Shown here one piece after another: positions 1 through 6,606 of a stretch of DNA of 25,179 bases (position 1 is its first letter; each line of letters begins with the position of its first letter). Source of the DNA: a virus. The translations under genes were made by a program, and so were the position numbers. Location of the stretch: IMG/VR virus record IMGVR_UViG_3300047387_000087, positions 1-25,179 of that record. One strand, 5' to 3'. The notes beneath the pieces are model-generated. The model had not been told where the DNA came from, made no database searches, and worked only from the letters and a program-made list of their open reading frames with translations.

Positions 1-1908
1 AACGTACGTACCACTTTCAACGGGAGTGGTGCTTACACCGATGGTCATACTGTCAACGTGCCAGCAATGGACATGGACGCGCAGCTTGACCCAACCCACC
101 AAGCGATCATGCGTGGCTATCATATACACGAGGTCAGCCACGTTACTGACACTGACTTCAGCGTGTTCAACAAACGTGGCGTCAAGAAGATCAAGGACAC
201 ATGGAACTGCTGTGAGGATGTGTTCGTAGAGCGCAAGGCTATGGAGAAATTTCCAGGAGCAAGGCGTTCTCTCCAACAGACAATCAATCACGTACTTGAG
301 AAAGAGAACGAGCACTGGGCTGACAACCCAGAGAAGGATGAGAAGCGTCGAGAGAAGTGGTGGACAGAGATACCATACGCTGCTCTGCAAGTGGCTCGTA
401 GGAAGATGGGGTACGACAGCGAGGCACTGGATCAGTACATTGATGACATGCCAAAGGAACTAATGAGAGAAGCGCGGAAGTTCTCCACGAAGATGATCGA
501 CGCTGACAATTCACATGATGCTCTGGCGGTTGCTCGTGCAATCGAGCGCCGCATGAAGAAGCTTGGTGAGGAGTACGTCGAAGAGGAACAGGAGAAGCAA
601 CAGCAAGGGATCGGTCAGCCCAACCCAGAAGGTGACGAGCAAGGGCGTATTGAGAACGGTAGCGATCAAAACTCTGACGACGGCGACAGTGATGGCGACG
701 GAGACGACAACGGTGATGACGATGGCGACGGTACGAACGGTGGCGGCGACGGCGAAGACGGTGACGGCGGTGCTGGCGGCGACGGCGGAGAAGATGAAGA
801 CGGCGATGCTGACACTGGTACGAACGCTCAACCCATTACCATCGATCCCAACGAGGGTGGCTTCAGTACTGCTGATGCTGAAGAGCGTGCAAAGGGTGCG
901 ATGAACGCTGTCTTTGGCAAGTACTCAAGCAAGGATGCCAAACACGTTTGCACTGACAAAGCGGAAGTGTTCGACGATCACAAGCAAGTTTGGTCGTGGC
1001 TGTATGATGTTGCCAATAGAACGGACAACGGTAAACGCGTCCACGCGCACATCAAAAACAACATTCAGGGACATAGGACTACGCCCCATGGGAGTACGCA
1101 TCTTACCACCAGAAACAACACGAAGATTATGAATGAGCGTATGCCTGATGATGTTCGTTTGTATAGCGCTAGACTTGCACGTCTACTGTTGTCGCAAGAG
1201 GACAGACGTAAAGAAGGTGGTCATCGTTCTGGCAAGATCGATGCGCGTAGGCTTTCACAAATCAAAGCAGGCAACACCAATGTCTTTGCACGTAACAGTG
1301 TAACCAAGACTGCTGAGACGCGCATCATGGTTGCGGTTGATGGTTCGTCCAGTATGCAATGGGAGCCTACCGTTTCTGCAATACTGGCTCTCAACCAGTG
1401 CCTTGGTCGTGCCAATGTCAAGTTTGATATTGTCGAATGGGGTGGCGTATCATGGGGGCATCAAGACAAAGTGTTTGGAGACAGACCTTGGCTTGTCTAT
1501 CACAAGAAATCTTCCGACAACTGGCGAAAGATCAACACTGGCTTTGAGTTCCAGCCAGTCGGCGGCGACACACCCACGTACTCTAGCATGGTTGGTACTG
1601 CTCGTATTATGAGCGAGTGGCAAGAGCCTCGACGCGTGCTCCTGTTCCTTACTGATGGCAAACCCAATGGTAGGGAACATGAGAGCAAGGTGGTTGGTGA
1701 TCTTGTCAAGGATATGTTCGCTGGCGGTATCGAAAGCTACGCCGTTTATATTGGACGGCAGCTCAAAGAAAATTCTGTTACGAGACAATTGTTGGACATG
1801 ATGTTCGATGACAAATGGACAGAGTGTACGTTCGAGAAGCTTGGCGAGACATTGCTCGGCGGTATCGAGAGGCTGCTCATCAAAGGGGGTCACGCCCATG
1901 CCGCGTGA
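1..1908 (+). CDS. CobT-like zincin/VWA protein, 5'-truncated by window edge
   Basis: The reading frame is open from base 1 and the text before the first possible start (GTG at 58) reads as ordinary protein, so the true start lies upstream. The N-terminal part carries a zinc-metallopeptidase-like HEVSH motif (codons 127-141), followed by acidic candidates for a third ligand in CEDVFVER (Glu at 214 and 229). A very acidic Asp/Gly-rich linker spans about 660-820. The C-terminal part is a von Willebrand A domain with a MIDAS: DGSSS at 1339-1353, Thr in GGDTPT near 1570, and Asp in LTDG at 1654. Cellular CobT is the VWA subunit of cobaltochelatase, which works with the AAA+ protein CobS. Phage versions are usually annotated as CobT, but the HExxH suggests a different, possibly peptidase-linked role. 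No CobS/MoxR ATPase is in the window. The family call is good; the function is inferred. Confidence 0.85.
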   Translation, partial: NVRTTFNGSGAYTDGHTVNVPAMDMDAQLDPTHQAIMRGYHIHEVSHVTDTDFSVFNKRGVKKIKDTWNCCEDVFVERKAMEKFPGARRSLQQTINHVLEKENEHWADNPEKDEKRREKWWTEIPYAALQVARRKMGYDSEALDQYIDDMPKELMREARKFSTKMIDADNSHDALAVARAIERRMKKLGEEYVEEEQEKQQQGIGQPNPEGDEQGRIENGSDQNSDDGDSDGDGDDNGDDDGDGTNGGGDGEDGDGGAGGDGGEDEDGDADTGTNAQPITIDPNEGGFSTADAEERAKGAMNAVFGKYSSKDAKHVCTDKAEVFDDHKQVWSWLYDVANRTDNGKRVHAHIKNNIQGHRTTPHGSTHLTTRNNTKIMNERMPDDVRLYSARLARLLLSQEDRRKEGGHRSGKIDARRLSQIKAGNTNVFARNSVTKTAETRIMVAVDGSSSMQWEPTVSAILALNQCLGRANVKFDIVEWGGVSWGHQDKVFGDRPWLVYHKKSSDNWRKINTGFEFQPVGGDTPTYSSMVGTARIMSEWQEPRRVLLFLTDGKPNGREHESKVVGDLVKDMFAGGIESYAVYIGRQLKENSVTRQLLDMMFDDKWTECTFEKLGETLLGGIERLLIKGGHAHAA

Positions 1909-2218
1909 TCTCAAACTACCCAGAAGTTTTGACCCGAAGGTCAATCCCACCATGAAACGAGACTGGTTCAAGCTGGCTGATGGCTGGCGACCACACTCAT
2001 GGTGGTGGCATGTGGCGTACGTCATCCGATCAAAGCGCGTACGCCACGCCGATGAAGAAAAGATTAAGCGCGTGATGCGCTTGATCGATAACAAACTTCC
2101 CCATCTACAGGAGGATTACACCCGTGGAAGTACTAACACAAGCAGTACTCTGCCTAGCATTGAACGTATACTTCGAGGCGAGGTCAGAGGATACGAGGGG
2201 ACAACTCGCCGTGGCTGA
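1898..2218 (+). CDS. Small hypothetical protein, basic and Trp-rich
   Basis: This is a 106-residue ORF starting MPRDLKLP. Its ATG overlaps the end of the CobT-like gene by 11 bases, a normal phage operon arrangement. The middle (HSWWWHVAYVIRSKRVRH) is rich in Trp and Arg, followed by a charged helix. I do not recognise the family. Its last 95 bases overlap the start of the hydrolase gene in another frame, and the tail there is low in recognisable character (Ser/Thr/Arg/Gly), so the conserved part is probably residues 1-75. Confidence 0.6.
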   Translation: MPRDLKLPRSFDPKVNPTMKRDWFKLADGWRPHSWWWHVAYVIRSKRVRHADEEKIKRVMRLIDNKLPHLQEDYTRGSTNTSSTLPSIERILRGEVRGYEGTTRRG

Positions 2219-2510
2219 AGTCACACTCAATCGAGTGAAGAGCGAGAAATATCCCGACAATATTTGTGATGTTGTGTGGCAACGAAAGCAGTTTAGTTGG
2301 ACGCACGATGGCAAGAGCGACAACCCAAAGCACGCAAAGGCTTGGGAGAAAGCGCAACGAATAGCGCTGTTCGCAATCACGACAGGCAACAAGATAGTGG
2401 GAGATGACGTCACCCACTATCACGCAAGTTATACGCAACCGTACTGGACAAACTCTTATGAACGCGTTGCGCAAGTTGGAACACATATTTTCTACAAGAG
2501 AAAGGGTTAG
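2124..2510 (+). CDS. Cell-wall hydrolase, SleB/CwlJ-like (Hydrolase_2 fold)
   Basis: The 128-residue product is about the length of a bare SleB/CwlJ catalytic domain (Pfam Hydrolase_2). It shows the family signature ALNVYFEARSE near residues 12-22, with the catalytic Glu in FEAR, then AVAEVTLNRV, a QFSW segment, and YHASY near the end. These enzymes cut peptidoglycan, typically as lytic transglycosylases. There is no signal peptide or membrane segment. The start is a GTG at 2124, chosen because AGGAGG lies 9 bases upstream. The gene is about 5 kb from the amidase endolysin and on the other strand, so it may act in virion entry or assembly rather than lysis. That role is inferred. Confidence 0.85.
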   Translation: MEVLTQAVLCLALNVYFEARSEDTRGQLAVAEVTLNRVKSEKYPDNICDVVWQRKQFSWTHDGKSDNPKHAKAWEKAQRIALFAITTGNKIVGDDVTHYHASYTQPYWTNSYERVAQVGTHIFYKRKG

Positions 2511-2513
2511 AAT

Positions 2514-2690
2514 ATGTTGGTAAGAAATAAAGTTGAGGTAGTGAACGCGCTCAAGCGAATGGAAGTTAAGGTCGGTAACTTACGCCTTGAGTTCAAAGCG
2601 ACAGGCAACCCACGAAAGTATGACATGGATGAGATGCTTACGCTCATCGACAAAGTTAAATCTAATTTAGCAGGAGCAGAAAAGACATGA
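2514..2690 (+). CDS. Small hypothetical protein (58 aa)
   Basis: This short ORF (MLVRNKVEVVNALKRM...) starts 4 bases after the hydrolase stop and ends in an ATGA overlap with the next gene. The product is charged and mostly helical by composition, with a DMDEMLTLIDKVKSNL tail. I do not recognise it. Tight packing and stop/start overlap support that it is real. Confidence 0.6.
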   Translation: MLVRNKVEVVNALKRMEVKVGNLRLEFKATGNPRKYDMDEMLTLIDKVKSNLAGAEKT

Positions 2691-3049
2691 CGGATTTTAA
2701 TCACGAAGATGTATTAAGAGAAAAGATGCTTGCGTTCGAAAGAGCGCAAGTGAAACTCAAACTAAGACCAGTGCTTCCGTGCGATAGGAAAAGCGAAGAC
2801 CGAGTTATTAAGACTTCCGAAGAAAAGCGCGAGGCCAGGATCAAACTCTACGAAATCATCTTAGAGAACATGAACGACAGCGAAGTCGTGACCGCGCAGG
2901 AGATAGCCGTTCGTACGAACATACCAATGCAGTCGGCAGCGAACTACTTACGCTCGATGGAGAAGGAAGAGTATGTGGCTGCGATACCCAGAGTGAGTAA
3001 GAATAATCGATGCTGGGCGTTCGCAAAAACAGGGAAGATGGTGGCATGA
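2687..3049 (+). CDS. Winged-helix DNA-binding-like protein
   Basis: The 120-residue product has a charged N-terminal half. Residues about 65-115 read as a winged helix: TAQEIAVRTNIPMQSAANYLRSM looks like the recognition HTH, followed by KEEYVAAIPRVSKNNRCW as a plausible wing. It overlaps its neighbours on both sides by ATGA, so translation is probably coupled across 2514-3539. Possible roles are a small transcription factor or a counter-defence protein; the sequence does not decide. The fold call is moderate. Confidence 0.6.
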   Translation: MTDFNHEDVLREKMLAFERAQVKLKLRPVLPCDRKSEDRVIKTSEEKREARIKLYEIILENMNDSEVVTAQEIAVRTNIPMQSAANYLRSMEKEEYVAAIPRVSKNNRCWAFAKTGKMVA

Positions 3050-3261
3050 CAGAAAAGAAACCAACAGCGATATACAAGTTTACCGAGCATGAGGTTATCA
3101 CCCTCATGCTTGCGTTAGAAGATGGGATCAAGACAGGGAGAGAGCGCAAAGAAAAAAAGGCAGTCAAAGATATGATGGCGTTATTCGAGCGCCTCATGCT
3201 TGACCTTGCGATGGCGAAGATGCTCTGGGATGAGCAGTCGGATGGAAAGTATTTGCAATGA
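3046..3261 (+). CDS. Small hypothetical protein (71 aa)
   Basis: The ATG at 3046 overlaps the preceding stop (ATGA), which is why it is preferred over the longer in-frame start at 3010. The product (MTEKKPTAIYKFTEHEV...) is highly charged and probably all-helical (MMALFERLMLDLAMAKMLW). No family is recognised. It ends in another ATGA overlap with the next gene. Confidence 0.6.
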   Translation: MTEKKPTAIYKFTEHEVITLMLALEDGIKTGRERKEKKAVKDMMALFERLMLDLAMAKMLWDEQSDGKYLQ

Positions 3262-3539
3262 GCGAAGATCGCCAACCAGAAATCAAATACGTACGAAAGA
3301 GATTGTATGTCACCGACGACCAAACGCCTGCGTTGTCGGTTGATGATGATGGATATGTGCGCTGCGGCCTGACCGTTGATATGCGTACGAACGATATGCT
3401 TGTCTTGGGACTGGTGCTGTCACTCAAAAATAAGAAATGGAAAGCTGACCTGATCGAACGCGTAAAAGAAAAGATGGAAGGTGCAACGACGCCGACATCT
3501 CGAAGCGTTCGCATCATGGAACTTTTAGGCGACGATTAA
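3258..3539 (+). CDS. Small hypothetical protein (93 aa), last gene of + operon
   Basis: This 93-residue product starts MSEDRQPEIKYV and overlaps the previous gene by ATGA. It looks like a mixed alpha/beta small protein, with beta-like text early (KRLYVTDDQTPALSVDDDGYVRC has the look of short strands) and a helical C-terminal half. No family is recognised. It is the last + strand gene before the terminator-like hairpin at 3581-3641. Confidence 0.6.
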   Translation: MSEDRQPEIKYVRKRLYVTDDQTPALSVDDDGYVRCGLTVDMRTNDMLVLGLVLSLKNKKWKADLIERVKEKMEGATTPTSRSVRIMELLGDD

Positions 3540-3580
3540 TCATGTACTAGGGGGCACCCGAGAAGGCTTGGCTGAAATGA

Positions 3581-3641
3581 AAAACCGCCCAGTAGATCAA
3601 GCTGATTAGCAAGCCCACACAAGACCCTACTGAGCGGTTTT
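3581..3641. terminator. Likely bidirectional terminator hairpin
   Basis: The arms AAAACCGCCCAGTAG (3581-3595) and CTACTGAGCGGTTTT (3627-3641) pair over 15 bases with one C-A mismatch; on the - strand the same position becomes a G-U wobble. A TTTTATTTTT run follows on the + strand, and A-rich flanks serve the - strand. The 31-base loop holds a small GCT-GATT-AGC hairpin (3601-3610). It sits between convergent gene sets, where a terminator is expected. The long loop is unusual. Confidence 0.7.
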
Positions 3642-3673
3642 ATTTTTCCCCACACCGATCATGTAACTCGGCG

Positions 3674-3799
3674 GTAGCTACTCTGGGGCTACAGTCTCAG
3701 GCGAAAGGAGATATCCTTCTCTGTAGTGACGCGGTTATCGGCTTGTATGAAAACAATATATAGAACCGAAGCGCACTCACGCCTTACGCATTAGGTGAG
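3674..3799. other. Cluster of inverted repeats in convergent intergenic region
   Basis: Visible elements are: GTAGC (3674-3678) with GCTAC (3688-3692); CTACAG (3689-3694) with CTGTAG (3721-3726), enclosing AAGGA-GATA-TCCTT (3705-3718); CGGTT (3732-3736) with AACCG (3764-3768); and CTCAC (3776-3780) with GTGAG (3795-3799). The first two stems share bases 3689-3692, so they cannot form together. No coding frame is convincing here. The region may be a second terminator, a structured RNA or a protein-binding region. Confidence 0.4.
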
Positions 3800-3827
3800 C
3801 CTTCGTCCATCAAGACCCACCCAATTC

Positions 3828-4556
3828 CTAAACGCACGTTGGGTTCACTTGCTCCATTCGACGTGCATAAACTATTGTTGTATGTGCCTTACCCACACTG
3901 TTGTGAGTTGTGTAACTGGCTTCCACCAATCTCCCACCACGACATAACCTTACACACGCCGATTGTACCTTGGTGTAACAACCGTTCTGTGTGCTATCAA
4001 AGTCTTTACGTTTGACAGGATTGATCGAGAGTATAGACCATAACACGTCCACGAAACCCATAGGCTCAATCGACAACACGTCGAGGATCATATCGTCGAG
4101 TTCACCGTTAGACATGTGTAGTAAAGTTGTGAACATTTGATCTCTTATTTTGAGCAAACTATCTGCGTCTGTCGCATCAGTCACAACTTCTCTGGGTCTG
4201 TCGTCGGTGACAACTTCAGCCCATTCGGTAAGTATCTCGTCGTCCGTTTTATCTTCAACGTCGATTACTTCTTCGTCGTCGTCTTCTTCGATGAGAACTG
4301 TATCTTCGTCCTCAGTATCAAGCCTGATTGCTATCCACTTAGCTAAGTGAAGTCGCTCTGGAAAATTAGGCTTGACCGTTGCTTTATATCTGTCGCCAAC
4401 ACGAACATCACAAGCGTTCGCCATAGCAACTGAGATGTAACACACCTCGTTTTCTGGTGTGGTTGAAAATGCTGCGCCTGTCTTTGCGCAACCTGTTACT
4501 TCTAGAACTGTAGTTGTGTATCTCTGCATCTTAATAACCATTAAATTTGTGTTCAT
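3828..4556 (-). CDS. Acidic hypothetical protein next to attP
   Basis: The product is 242 residues and I do not recognise it. The N-terminal 75 residues look beta-rich and OB-like (RYTTTVLEVTGCAKTG, YISVAMANACDVRVGDRYKA). A strongly acidic linker follows (EDEDTVLIEEDDDEEV), then a helical C-terminal half that could be a winged-helix-like domain ending in HTTIVYARRM. Three in-frame ATGs lie in the first 10 codons and no ribosome site clearly decides between them. The gene lies on the far side of the attP-like site from the integrase, so it would end up at the opposite end of an integrated prophage, a position often held by accessory genes. That placement argument is inference. Confidence 0.6.
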   Translation of the reverse strand: MNTNLMVIKMQRYTTTVLEVTGCAKTGAAFSTTPENEVCYISVAMANACDVRVGDRYKATVKPNFPERLHLAKWIAIRLDTEDEDTVLIEEDDDEEVIDVEDKTDDEILTEWAEVVTDDRPREVVTDATDADSLLKIRDQMFTTLLHMSNGELDDMILDVLSIEPMGFVDVLWSILSINPVKRKDFDSTQNGCYTKVQSACVRLCRGGRLVEASYTTHNSVGKAHTTIVYARRMEQVNPTCV

Positions 4557-4581
4557 CCCTAACGATGAGTTGATATGTGAA

Positions 4582-4602
4582 CCAAGTTGTGTGACAACTT
4601 GG
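4582..4602. promoter_or_regulatory. Perfect palindrome beside attP (possible operator or integrase arm site)
   Basis: Two perfect 9-base arms, CCAAGTTGT (4582-4590) and ACAACTTGG (4594-4602), are separated by GTG. It lies between the start of the acidic gene (4556) and the tRNA-like core (4649-4688). It could be an operator for the - strand gene, an integrase or accessory-factor site, or a small hairpin. There is no T-tract on the downstream - strand side, so a terminator is less likely. Confidence 0.45.
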
Positions 4603-4648
4603 ACTGCTCAATGAACACCAAAAGTTATATAAGGTATGTAGGATTTCT

Positions 4649-4688
4649 CTTAGCAGGGGAGCGCCTTCGACCACTCGGCCACGTCTCC
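4649..4688 (-). other. attP-like core: 5' half of a tRNA-Ser(GCU) gene
   Basis: Read on the - strand, these 40 bases match the 5' half of a bacterial tRNA-Ser. The acceptor strand is GGAGACG, followed by the D-arm GGCCGAGTGGTCGAAGGC, then CTCCC and the anticodon loop CTGCTAA (anticodon GCU). The expected 3' anticodon strand (GGGAG) is replaced by unrelated sequence, and there is no variable arm, T-arm or acceptor 3' strand. A tRNA half next to an integrase gene (stop at 4785) is the usual look of a phage attachment core. Most phages carry the 3' half; this one carries the 5' half. Confidence 0.8.
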
Positions 4689-4784
4689 GTGGATGGTGAT
4701 ACGCGTTACGCTTTTGATCTGCAAGAGTTATTTCCATGAGCTTATGTATAACTTTCGATGTCCAAATTAGTTGTGTGGCTGACG

Positions 4785-5795
4785 CTACGTAAGCGACATC
4801 ACGGCTGCTTTGTGATCTTCGTATGTTGTGTTCATGTATCGCATGACCATCTTCAAATCACTGTGCCCAAGTAAATCAGCGATCACTTTAGGCGGTACGC
4901 CATTACGTGCAAGACGTGTAGCGAATGTGTGGCGTAGTGTGTACGGACTTTTATTTATCTTTAGTTTATCCGTCACCTTACGCCAGTGATACCCGATCTG
5001 TTTGTTCGTTTCGAACGGTCTGCCTTCCAGCAAGAACGGATATAAACTTGGCGGTGGATCACTCTTTGGTATTGTTGCGAGTGCCCTGTCGTTAAGGGGC
5101 ACCCGACGCTCCCTGAGTTCTCCGTCTGCTCCCTTATACGAGCCGAGGACTACCGTACTGTTGGTAAAGTCTACGGCTGTATAAGTTAAACGCATTGCTT
5201 CTATTGGTCGTGCGCCAGTATGCAAAAGGAAAGTACACAATCGTCTCACGTCAGGATGCAAATCAGGAAAGATTAATTCTATCTCTTCCACTGACAGCGT
5301 ATCGGTTTTGTGTTTTCCCTCTCGCGGCTTCTTTATTTTTATACTGTCACGTAACCCTAAAGATGCAGCAAAATTTAGCAGACCTTGTAATTGGTTTAAG
5401 TCACGTCTGATCGTAGAGTTCGCATTGCCTTTGTTGACGTGTACCTCTTCAACATATTCCTCAATATCATTAAGGTCTATCTTGTTGACTTGGTAGTCAC
5501 CAAAGTAATCCGTCAATCGCATTACGTAATCCACTGTAGACTTTGAGCTGCCTGTGTGCGGCGACTTTAAATATCTACGCGCTACGGATTTGAATTTGTT
5601 TTGTGCTCCATGAGTATTCTTCGCACCTAACTTAATCGCACCCGATAAAACCTTCGCTTCAAACTCAGCGCATAGGTCTTTAGCGTGGACGTAATCATGT
5701 GTACCCAGAGTATGCCTTACTCGTAATCCTTGGAACGAGCCAATGGCGTGGTACATTTTACGACCAGAAATTTTTTTAACTTTGAATAACGGCAT
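4785..5795 (-). CDS. int: Tyrosine site-specific recombinase (phage integrase)
   Basis: The 336-residue product has a usual phage integrase length. It has a basic N-terminal region, a SAM-like core-binding domain at about 65-150, and a C-terminal catalytic domain. The catalytic set is visible: Arg196 in TGARPIEAM, Lys221 in GSYKGADG, Arg288 and His289 in YTLRHTFAT, His311 in LLGHSD, and the nucleophile Tyr320 in MRYMNTT. The start is supported by TAGGAG 8 bases upstream. The gene follows a 64-residue ORF by 3 bases and sits about 100 bases from the tRNA-Ser-like attP core it probably uses. No separate excisionase is recognised. Confidence 0.96.
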   Translation of the reverse strand: MPLFKVKKISGRKMYHAIGSFQGLRVRHTLGTHDYVHAKDLCAEFEAKVLSGAIKLGAKNTHGAQNKFKSVARRYLKSPHTGSSKSTVDYVMRLTDYFGDYQVNKIDLNDIEEYVEEVHVNKGNANSTIRRDLNQLQGLLNFAASLGLRDSIKIKKPREGKHKTDTLSVEEIELIFPDLHPDVRRLCTFLLHTGARPIEAMRLTYTAVDFTNSTVVLGSYKGADGELRERRVPLNDRALATIPKSDPPPSLYPFLLEGRPFETNKQIGYHWRKVTDKLKINKSPYTLRHTFATRLARNGVPPKVIADLLGHSDLKMVMRYMNTTYEDHKAAVMSLT

Positions 5796-5798
5796 CCG

Positions 5799-5993
5799 TT
5801 ACACTCCTACGGGTGGGGCTAGGGGAACAACGGGAATACTCCATGCTCTACCACTGACCCAATCTGACTGAGGTACTCCGCACCTCTGCATCATTTTAAA
5901 TCTCTGAATAATTCTTGACGTTGATGTGCATAAGTAGGACCAATTATAGTGTGACCCTTTAGCTATGTTATGTTTCATATAGTTAGGGAACAT
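5799..5993 (-). CDS. Small coupled ORF between regulator and integrase (64 aa)
   Basis: The ATG overlaps the stop of the LuxR-type gene (TAATG) and the stop lies 3 bases before the integrase ATG, so the ORF fills the gap exactly. The product MFPNYMKHNIAKGSHYNW... has the segment CGVPQSDWVSGRAWSIP and a hydrophobic Pro/Val tail. No excisionase or other family is recognised. Its position would suit an excisionase or a leader that couples regulator and integrase translation; both are guesses. The exact fit between neighbours is the main evidence that it is real. Confidence 0.5.
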   Translation of the reverse strand: MFPNYMKHNIAKGSHYNWSYLCTSTSRIIQRFKMMQRCGVPQSDWVSGRAWSIPVVPLAPPVGV

Positions 5994-6532
5994 TATTCTG
6001 TTTCCCTTCTGTAAATCGCAGCGTGTGGATCGTTGCCGACTTCAAAAGTCTTGCCCCAATCTACTGGCAAACCACCAGATGCTTTCTGGTAATCTGTCGG
6101 GTCAACCCGTTCCATAATATCGTTTAGAACGAGGGCTGCCTGACCCCTTGTTTTAGTTCCAACCTTCTTGCAGACCGCACGTACATGCAACTTCACAGTA
6201 TTCTCTCCGATATTTAGAACTTGGCCTATGTCTTTATTAGACCATCCTTCTATTAAGAGCTGTGATGTAACATGTTGCTTAGATGTCATAGTACGTAGCA
6301 AAGATAATTCTGCTGCGGATACTTTAACATCTTGAGCAAGTACGTTGCTTTGGTTGGCAGTACTATTACTAAGTAATAAGTTTGTAATAATGTCCAACTT
6401 GGCTTCAATTCTGGCTAAGTCGAACTTCAAAGTTTGTACTGACATGTTAATATCTTGATCCTTAAAAGTTGATAAGTGAGTTGATAGAAGTTTATCTTCT
6501 ATATCTTCTATGTAGTGTTTACGATACACCAT
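5993..6532 (-). CDS. LuxR/GerE-type helix-turn-helix regulator
   Basis: The product is 179 residues from the chosen ATG at 6532, which has AGGAAAAGG about 10 bases upstream; a longer start at 6562 would add ten residues. The N-terminal half is helical and possibly coiled (IEAKLDIITNLL). Residues about 92-137 form a GerE-like HTH: LIEGWSNKDIGQVLNIGENT, then VKLHVRAVCKKVGTKTR, the usual four-helix LuxR DNA-binding pattern. No receiver, PAS or acyl-homoserine-lactone domain is seen. It is translationally coupled to the 64-residue ORF and lies upstream of int, so it probably controls integration or the lysis-lysogeny choice. An inverted repeat just upstream (6555-6572) may be its own operator. 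Confidence 0.85.
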   Translation of the reverse strand: MVYRKHYIEDIEDKLLSTHLSTFKDQDINMSVQTLKFDLARIEAKLDIITNLLLSNSTANQSNVLAQDVKVSAAELSLLRTMTSKQHVTSQLLIEGWSNKDIGQVLNIGENTVKLHVRAVCKKVGTKTRGQAALVLNDIMERVDPTDYQKASGGLPVDWGKTFEVGNDPHAAIYRRETE

Positions 6533-6554
6533 TGTCAACAACCTTTTCCTAGTT

Positions 6555-6572
6555 ACGCACAACTTTGTACGT
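6555..6572. promoter_or_regulatory. Near-perfect inverted repeat upstream of LuxR-type gene
   Basis: ACGCACAA (6555-6562) and TTGTACGT (6565-6572) pair at 7 of 8 positions around a 2-base centre. The 18-base dyad lies 23 bases before the regulator's ATG. LuxR-type HTH proteins bind dyads of about 18-20 bases, so autoregulation is plausible. It shares the core CACAACTT/ACAACTT with the palindrome at 4582-4602. Confidence 0.4.
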
Positions 6573-6606
6573 AAAACACTGATAATAAATGAAACTTTTT
6601 ATAACT

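Noticed and set aside
511-831. 106-codon - strand frame with hydrophobic Val/Ala-rich product
   Set aside because: It is the complement of the Asp/Gly-rich linker of the CobT-like gene; the apparent membrane helices come from reverse-reading GAC/GGC codons.
1-1908. A host cobaltochelatase gene marking a prophage boundary
   Set aside because: It overlaps small phage-type genes downstream and carries an HExxH that points to the phage CobT-like group; no cobalamin genes are nearby.
1450-2094. 214-codon open frame on the - strand
   Set aside because: It is antisense to the VWA domain of the CobT-like gene, which has clear motifs; the product has no recognisable domain.
4610-4688. A complete tRNA-Ser gene
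   Set aside because: Only the 5' half to the anticodon loop is present; the anticodon 3' strand, T-arm and acceptor 3' strand are missing, so it is an attachment core.
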